DNA of 64,000 nucleotides from the NCBI GenBank assembly GCA_037179515.1, contig JAXCGZ010003831.1:114124-178123 (forward strand), given 5' to 3'. This document shows, one piece after another, positions 61,991 through 64,000 of the stretch. Positions within the stretch are counted from its first letter, which is position 1. Each line of letters starts with the position of its first letter. Made by a program: the position numbers and the translations under genes. The notes under the pieces were generated by a model. It saw nothing but the letters and a program-made list of their open reading frames with translations. It was not told the DNA's origin and did no database searches. This stretch comes from Halocaridina rubra. Lineage: Eukaryota > Arthropoda > Malacostraca > Decapoda > Atyidae.

Positions 61991-62570
<580 letters not shown>

Positions 62571-62737
62571 GAAGGAGAAAAACCTGCCCCACAAGGGGAA
62601 TATACAAGGGATTAAGAGATACCAATCTTAATTGCCAGCCGGGGTCAGTCAATAATCCCCACAAGCTTGCCCCAAAGGGGAATTAAAATCAGTACTTGAT
62701 TAAACTGTATGAACATAAAATTACTAACAATAGTCAT

Positions 62738-63030
<293 letters not shown>

Positions 63031-63106
63031 ATTGCCACTATGTTCATATTGGTTATCTAACCATATTCTTCACAAAAGATTTTCGAATATTTCTTGTACA
63101 TATAGA

Positions 63107-63260
63107 ATGCGTTCATTCCTAGTATAGCGGTTGGGCTGTGGGGCTGGTTTATCTTTTAGACCTGTGGTGTGGTTGCTGGTGCCTTGACGCGGTAGTTGTG
63201 TGTCCTAGGTTCGAATCCTGTTCGGGGTGGAATATGATTCATGTTTTCATATAAGGTAAT
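63107..63260 (+). mobile_element. tRNA-derived SINE, family E (right of an inverted pair)
   Basis: AGAATGCGTTCATTCCTAGT, ATCTTTTAGACCTGTGGTGT, GTTGCTGGTGCCTTGACGCG and GTCCTAGGTTCGAATCCTGT (B box). Head-to-head with the copy at 62884-63030 around a ~75-bp spacer. Confidence 0.82.
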
Positions 63261-63284
63261 GTGCTTATTTGATTATATATAGCC

Positions 63285-63578
63285 ACCATGTAGTAGGCTA
63301 GCCCATGCCATCAACCGACCGTTGCTATACTACAGCTGAAGGGTCGTGCAGACTTAAAACTGACAAGGACAGTTCGATGTTAAGTCTTCCTTCAGTTACG
63401 GCTCTCTTTCTATGCCTACATCAACATCGAATAGTCGTGGATATTCGTTATATATTTCTTATTATCCCTTCACATCTAACAAGTCACAATACTCCCCAGC
63501 TGTTTCTCTTTGTTTTCTTCGTGCCCAGGCCCGATGAGGGTAGATTTTTTTTTTTTTGCCCGTCCTGGTGTCACAATC
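63285..63578 (-). mobile_element. Repeat family D, long copy
   Basis: The reverse complement of 51357-51665. Plus-strand landmarks are CCACCATGTAGTAGG, CAGTTCGATGTTAAGTCTTC, TATGCCTACATCAACATCGA, GTGCCCAGGCCCGATGAGGG and GCCCGTCCTGGTGTCACAAT. Confidence 0.8.
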
Positions 63579-63595
63579 ATTAAAAAAAAAAAAAT

Positions 63596-63806
63596 GCAGA
63601 TTCCCCCAACCTCACTCGTGGTTTCGTTTTCGCATTTAATTCAACCCCCAGTATCATTCAGGACCAACAATAATCAGATAAGCACATTACTATATGTGAA
63701 GATATGAATTATAGTTACCCCCACCGGGATTATTGTTGGTCCCGAATGAGATTGAGAGTTGAATTGAATGCGAAAATGAAACTACGAGTGATGTTGGAGG
63801 AAACTG
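63596..63806. mobile_element. Fold-back element (MITE-like)
   Basis: The left arm CCCCCAACCTCACTCGTGGT ... GGACCAACAATAATC pairs with the right arm GGATTATTGTTGGTCC ... ACTACGAGTGATGTTGGAGG, about 80 bp each around a ~49-bp loop. The ends AGATTC/AGTTTCC are less certain. Confidence 0.8.
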
Positions 63807-63824
63807 TAATATGAATATAGTGAC

Positions 63825-64000
63825 ATTCAGATAGAATGCGTTCAATCCGAGTATAGCAGATATAAGCTGTAAGGTCTGTTTCCCTTTTAGACCTTTTGTG
63901 GTGTAGTGGGTAGCGCCTTGGCTTAGTAATTTATAAGTCCTAGGTTCAAGTCCCGGTCGGGGTAAAAATGATTCATGTTTTCACATATGGTAATGTGCTT
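63825..64000 (+). mobile_element. tRNA-derived SINE, family E, running off the window
   Basis: AGAATGCGTTCAATCCGAGT, TTTTGTGGTGTAGTGGGTAG, CGCCTTGGCTTAGTAA, GTTCAAGTCCCGGTCGGGGT and a tail GATTCATGTTTTCACATATG. The best preserved family E head in the window. Confidence 0.85.

Overview
The window reads as nuclear DNA of an arthropod, most likely a decapod crustacean and possibly a crab. Genes are split by introns with GT/AG borders. Very long microsatellites ((TA)n, (CT/GA)n, (ATT)n, (CA)n) take up a large share of the sequence. Several tRNA-derived SINE families, a jockey/CR1-like LINE and many fold-back (MITE-like) elements fill the introns and spacers. No prokaryotic gene layout, plasmid or phage feature is visible. 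The species assignment is an inference from this texture and from protein similarity recalled from memory.

Four protein genes can be supported. (1) 8985-10031 (+) is an OSER1-like gene (oxidative stress-responsive serine-rich protein 1), with the diagnostic C-terminus [13 protein letters not shown]. (2) 28488 down to 12802 (-) is UTP14, a small-subunit processome factor, rebuilt here as 12 coding exons whose phases all agree (about 1026 aa). (3) 29344-41305 (+) is a 2-aminoethylphosphonate:pyruvate transaminase (PhnW/AEPT-like), rebuilt as 9 coding exons (about 376 aa) with the PLP-lysine motif SSANKC. (4) 52855 down to 45977 (-) is an SLC22-type organic cation/anion transporter in 10 exons (about 626 aa). 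As written it is interrupted by a one-base frameshift in exon 8 and a one-base phase excess in exon 1. UTP14 and AEPT are divergent, with start codons about 0.85 kb apart. AEPT and SLC22 are convergent. These four genes do not form a pathway; they are neighbours only.

Layout: 1-8.9 kb holds microsatellites, SINEs, a LINE fragment nested with a deleted SINE, a ~120-bp tandem repeat and fold-back repeats. OSER1 and its 3' region occupy 8.98-11.6 kb. A duplicated (TA)n-rich block lies at 11.6-12.6 kb. UTP14 fills 12.8-28.5 kb, with an old RT remnant, a ~30-bp minisatellite and a TTAA-flanked MITE in its introns. AEPT fills 29.3-41.3 kb, and its introns hold three LINE copies, several SINEs, two MITEs and a 42-bp minisatellite. 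A repeat-rich spacer with a 5S-rRNA-derived element lies at 41.3-45.9 kb. SLC22 occupies 46-52.9 kb. The rest, 52.9-64 kb, is repeat-dominated, with a nearly complete LINE RT on the minus strand and nested tRNA-SINE and fold-back elements at the right edge.

The most unusual observation is the minisatellite at 36168-37127. Its 42-bp unit copies the end of an AEPT exon together with its splice donor (CATCCAG|GTATGT) and a pyrimidine-rich stretch. The intron therefore carries about 23 in-phase AG|GT sites that could act as alternative or recursive splice sites.
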